DNA of 6,383 nt from Candidatus Hodarchaeota archaeon (GTDB lineage: Archaea; Asgardarchaeota; Heimdallarchaeia; Hodarchaeales; YT1-057). The stretch lies in contig JAEOTI010000387.1 of NCBI GenBank assembly GCA_016839955.1, forward strand, positions 1-6,383, read 5' to 3'. This document shows positions 5,762 to 6,383 of the stretch, one piece after another. The notes under the pieces were generated by a model. The model was not told the origin of the DNA, did not search any database, and worked only from the letters and a program-made list of their open reading frames with translations. The translations under genes and the position numbers were made by a program. Within the stretch, counting starts at the first letter, position 1. The number at the start of each line of letters is the position of its first letter.

Positions 5762-6383
5762 ATGGTGTACGATGATCCATTGTCACAAAAGAGTTTGCAG
5801 ATACAACCAAACTGGCCCCCCGAATTTTGGTTTAAAGAATACGAACTCACAACGACAAATATCGAAAAAAAGTTGGCTAATGTAAAATTCAACCTAGATG
5901 ACTGGCTGGAATACAAGCAAAAAGTCCCAAATGACGGCCGTCATCGCCCCCATCGTCACCCTAAGGTTGAGTATCCTCTCACTGATGAAGAACTTATAGC
6001 ACTAGAAGAAAAGCATATTCTCTGCAGTCCCATTTTATGCCCTAAAGACTGGGAGGCTTACTCTCAAACCCTCGATGGGGAAGTTGATAAACGCTTTTGG
6101 TGGTTAGGTATGCAGATGGGATGGGTTGAGTATGGGTATCCTCCGATTCCAAATTTTATATGGGATCATCACGGGTTTTTCTTGAAAATCTATACTCTGT
6201 TAGTTCATGAACCGTTCGTTGAAAAATGGGGGACTCCTCCTGAGGATTTCTGGATTAAATTGAGTTATCACTTAGAAGAAAGAAATGAAGAAATGGTTCA
6301 TCGTGGATTGATTCTAATTTTTAAGTCTCAAGGGAGAATCTTTCCTTCTCCCATGCTTTACAACTATGAAAAGGATCCAGATC
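5762..6383 (+). CDS. Unrecognised protein, N-terminal part (runs off the window)
   Basis: The frame from ATG 5762 (ATG GTG TAC GAT GAT) stays open for 207 codons to the window end. An in-frame TGA at 5753 makes this the first possible start; no Shine-Dalgarno site is visible, so initiation may be leader-poor. The protein is unusually rich in Trp, Tyr, Pro and His: EFWFKEYEL near residues 21-29, a basic His patch GRHRPHRHPKVEYPL, LCSPILCPKDWEAY, KRFWWLGMQMGWVEYGYPP, and WDHHGFFLKIYTLLVHEPFVEKWG. No membrane segment or signal peptide is seen. I do not recognise a family. The His-rich patch and the WDHH run could bind a metal, but that is speculative. The coding call rests on the long open frame, coherent aromatic-rich composition and a good promoter upstream; it is divergent from the membrane-regulator operon, whose product might control it. 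Confidence 0.75.
   Translation, partial: MVYDDPLSQKSLQIQPNWPPEFWFKEYELTTTNIEKKLANVKFNLDDWLEYKQKVPNDGRHRPHRHPKVEYPLTDEELIALEEKHILCSPILCPKDWEAYSQTLDGEVDKRFWWLGMQMGWVEYGYPPIPNFIWDHHGFFLKIYTLLVHEPFVEKWGTPPEDFWIKLSYHLEERNEEMVHRGLILIFKSQGRIFPSPMLYNYEKDPD

Noticed and set aside
5683..5916. Minus-strand open frame of 77 codons with a hydrophobic end
   Set aside because: Most of it is antisense to the much longer plus-strand frame that starts at 5762, and its end lies in the divergent promoter region; no ribosome site was seen.
1..6383. Insertion sequence or integrated element boundaries
   Set aside because: No transposase, integrase, tRNA gene or long terminal inverted or direct repeats were found in the window.

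Overview
The window looks archaeal. The protein types (a HerA-type HAS-barrel ATPase, a Cas4-like RecB nuclease, an RNase III-like fragment), TATA/BRE-like boxes about 50-75 bases upstream of several starts, AGGAGG/AGGTG-type ribosome sites and low GC content all fit an archaeon. An Asgard-type lineage is possible, but that is only an impression; nothing in the window fixes the taxonomy, and no tRNA, rRNA, CRISPR array or insertion sequence was seen.

Layout. Bases 1-131 hold the 3' end of an RNase III/Mini-III-like gene on the plus strand. A small hypothetical gene (205-486, +) and a gene for a HEPN-domain protein with an intact R-N-D-x-x-H motif (572-1294, +) follow. Two bases after the HEPN stop lies the stop of a large minus-strand gene (1297-3843). 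It encodes an 848-residue fusion of an N-terminal Cas4-like, four-cysteine PD-(D/E)XK nuclease and a C-terminal HerA DNA-pump ATPase. A 255-base gap (3844-4098) carries the promoter side of this gene, an inverted repeat, and the T-rich 3' side of the next minus-strand unit. That unit is a two-gene operon: a winged-helix/Cys4/two-TM protein (4592-5581) and a four-TM protein (4099-4587) whose ribosome site lies inside the end of the first gene. A divergent promoter region (5582-5761) separates it from a plus-strand gene that starts at 5762 and runs off the window (at least 207 codons, unrecognised).

How the parts may work together. HerA normally pumps DNA for the NurA nuclease in archaeal end resection, and HerA relatives are also paired with other nucleases in antiviral systems. 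Here the nuclease is fused to the motor, so one polypeptide could supply both. The HEPN protein beside it, with an intact predicted RNase motif and no visible nucleotidyltransferase antitoxin, makes a DNA-cleaving plus RNA-cleaving defence or abortive-infection pair conceivable. The two genes converge and are not an operon, so the functional link is inference. The membrane regulator pair next door reads as a sensory unit, perhaps unrelated.
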